DNA from: Bacteroidia bacterium
Lineage (GTDB): Bacteria; Bacteroidota; Bacteroidia; Bacteroidales; Azobacteroidaceae
Reading direction: 5' to 3'
NCBI GenBank assembly: GCA_025996865.1
Contig: BNTV01000077.1
Location: 1-23,935 of the forward strand
Length of the DNA stretch: 23,935 nt
Shown in pieces: positions 23,010 to 23,935 of the stretch. A program made the translations under genes and the position numbers. Every line of letters begins with the position of its first letter. Position 1 is the stretch's first letter. The notes beneath the pieces are model-generated. The model saw nothing but the letters and a program-made list of their open reading frames with translations, ran no database searches and was not told where the DNA came from.

Positions 23010-23243
23010 TGAACTTTGAAGTTTGTTGTTATTATTTAGTTCTTCTTCTGATACAATACGACCATTTTTTATATCATCTTCACTCATTTTGAGCATTTCT
23101 AACTGCGCCGCTGATAAGCGGATAACTTCATCGGTTTGCATAGTTGCTTCTTGATGAAGTTTGTTTATTAATTTCTTATCTTCCAATCTTGTAATCCAAG
23201 AAATTATATCATATTTTTGTCTTGTAATTTGTGCTGTTTGCAT
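22998..23243 (-). CDS. Orphan antitoxin-like protein
   Basis: The 81-residue protein starts MQTAQITRQKYDIISWITRL, then EDKKLINKLHQEA and SEDDIKNGRIVSEEELNN. This layout resembles small Bacteroidota antitoxins that precede RelE-type toxins: a helical start, then a short DIxxGxxxSxEEL tail that wraps the toxin. No toxin follows; downstream is the detached rnpA end. The last codons (KLQSSTLS) overlap that repeat, so the original C-terminus may have been replaced. The ATG at 23243 is preferred over a TTG at 23261 because the promoter at 23269-23299 would start transcription near 23262. Family assignment is by pattern only. Confidence 0.6.
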   Translation of the reverse strand: MQTAQITRQKYDIISWITRLEDKKLINKLHQEATMQTDEVIRLSAAQLEMLKMSEDDIKNGRIVSEEELNNNNKLQSSTLS

Positions 23244-23268
23244 AAAAATAGCGTTTTCCAATTCAGTG

Positions 23269-23299
23269 CAAAGTTAAAATTATTTTTTCATTTTTGCAA
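23269..23299 (-). promoter_or_regulatory. Promoter of the orphan antitoxin-like gene
   Basis: Minus-strand TTG (23299-23297), 20-base spacer, TAACTTTG (23276-23269). The spacing is right and the -33 box is short of the full TTTG. Confidence 0.65.
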
Positions 23300-23363
23300 T
23301 ATGTTGAATCCGGATGGTTTATTGATTGCTTTCTATAAATTAACTTTCGTTTCCTCTACCAAT

Positions 23364-23935
23364 TTAACTTGATTTTTTGAAGTCTTCTATTTTATTACAC
23401 AGTTGTTTAACCAATTCTGCCAGTTTAGGTGCTTGTTTTTCAATATCTGGTTTTGTTTTATATTCACAAAATTCTTCGGAAAGTTTTTGTTTTAAAGAGT
23501 CAAGTTTTTGTTTATCTTCTTTTAACTTTGTAGATTGTTCTTTTAGTTGATTAATAATTGCCTCATCTTCGTTCAAATCAAAAGACATTCCCATTTCTTT
23601 ATTAAAAAAAGACTTAATAAAATCAGCAGATAGTAAATCTTCGATTGTCGAATTATCCGGCAAATCTTTCAATAAATCTTTCAATGTAAAAATATTGAGA
23701 TTTGGTTGTTCATCTAATATTTTTTTTTTACTGTCACGTCCTTCTTTATCTGCATCAACTAAAACAAACAGCTTTAAATGTTCTTTTCTTAAGACATTGG
23801 CATAAATATGAATTTTACTGGCTCCTCCACATCCTTTAATACTATATGAAACGATATTTTTATATAAATGAATAACATGAGATAAAATTTTTTCATCACC
23901 TCTTCCTCCTACAAGAATTATATTTTCAGGTAGCA
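23364..23935 (-). CDS. TOPRIM-containing protein (OLD-nuclease-like), C-terminal part, runs off the window
   Basis: The frame is open from the window edge to the stop at 23364, giving the last 189 residues. The visible N-terminal part reads ILVGGRGDEKILSHVIHLYK, a GCGGASKI turn, then LFVLVDADKEGRDSKKKI. This fits a TOPRIM fold: the glycine-rich start with E in GDE and the DxD motif in VDADKEGR. The usual first glutamate (VEG) is replaced by glycine. A lysine-rich coiled-coil-like tail follows (QLKEQSTKLKEDKQKLDSLK). OLD-family nucleases and AAA-ATPase defence proteins have such C-terminal TOPRIM domains, but the front of this gene is outside the window. It may also belong to another TOPRIM group. 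Confidence 0.6.
   Translation of the reverse strand, partial: LPENIILVGGRGDEKILSHVIHLYKNIVSYSIKGCGGASKIHIYANVLRKEHLKLFVLVDADKEGRDSKKKILDEQPNLNIFTLKDLLKDLPDNSTIEDLLSADFIKSFFNKEMGMSFDLNEDEAIINQLKEQSTKLKEDKQKLDSLKQKLSEEFCEYKTKPDIEKQAPKLAELVKQLCNKIEDFKKSS

Noticed and set aside
1..23935. Insertion sequence or integrase to explain the TA insertions
   Set aside because: No transposase, integrase or recombinase reading frame was found on either strand, and the bracketing repeats are direct copies of gene ends, not inverted terminal repeats.
1..23935. CRISPR arrays and tRNA/rRNA genes
   Set aside because: No regularly spaced repeats with spacers, no cloverleaf with CCA-type acceptor pairing and no rRNA-like stretch were noticed. 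This was by eye only, so a tRNA scan could still find something.

Overview
The window looks like a chromosome segment from a Bacteroidales (Bacteroidota) bacterium. It carries a SusC/SusD pair, a UpxY-type antiterminator in front of polysaccharide genes, and a hemD-rnpA block preceded by a DUF4271 membrane gene. Many promoters match the Bacteroidota form, TTTG then 19-20 bases then TAnnTTTG. I cannot name the species.

Region 1 (1-8660, minus strand) is a surface-polysaccharide locus broken up by toxin-antitoxin (TA) genes. Transcription starts near 8350 and runs through upxY, wecC and wecB, which overlap and supply UDP-ManNAcA. The next recognisable sugar gene, a LegB-like 4,6-dehydratase, lies about 4 kb further on. 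Between them are a RelE-like toxin with an XRE-Panacea antitoxin, a decayed PIN toxin, a PemK-like toxin with a second Panacea antitoxin, a truncated and frameshifted second copy of the wecB 3' end, and a PIN toxin-antitoxin pair. The first 370 bases are a junction between an aminotransferase scrap and an acyltransferase scrap.

Region 2 (8681-14848, minus strand) holds a secreted TIM-barrel sugar isomerase/epimerase-like protein, a DUF2185 (Imm33-like) protein with its own promoter, and a susC-susD pair closed by a strong terminator.

Region 3 (15208-22133, plus strand) is a compact housekeeping operon: a single-ORF CarA-CarB fusion, a LOG-family protein, DUF4271, hemD and rnpA. The fused synthase contains two palindromic repeat elements read as protein, one inside CarA (28 codons) and one forming the CarA-CarB linker.

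Region 4 (22136-23935, minus strand) is a second TA zone. It has hicA-hicB, an orphan antitoxin-like gene and the 3' part of a TOPRIM-containing gene. An 87-bp copy of the rnpA 3' end lies on the far side of hicAB.

The most notable pattern is shared by regions 1 and 4. TA modules sit directly behind a host gene (wecB, rnpA), with a second partial copy of that gene's 3' end, in the same orientation, on their far side. The PIN pair is also bracketed by an 89-bp direct repeat that includes a piece of wecB. This suggests TA cargo enters at gene ends by recombination that keeps or restores the host reading frame. The second notable item is the repeat-bearing CarAB fusion.
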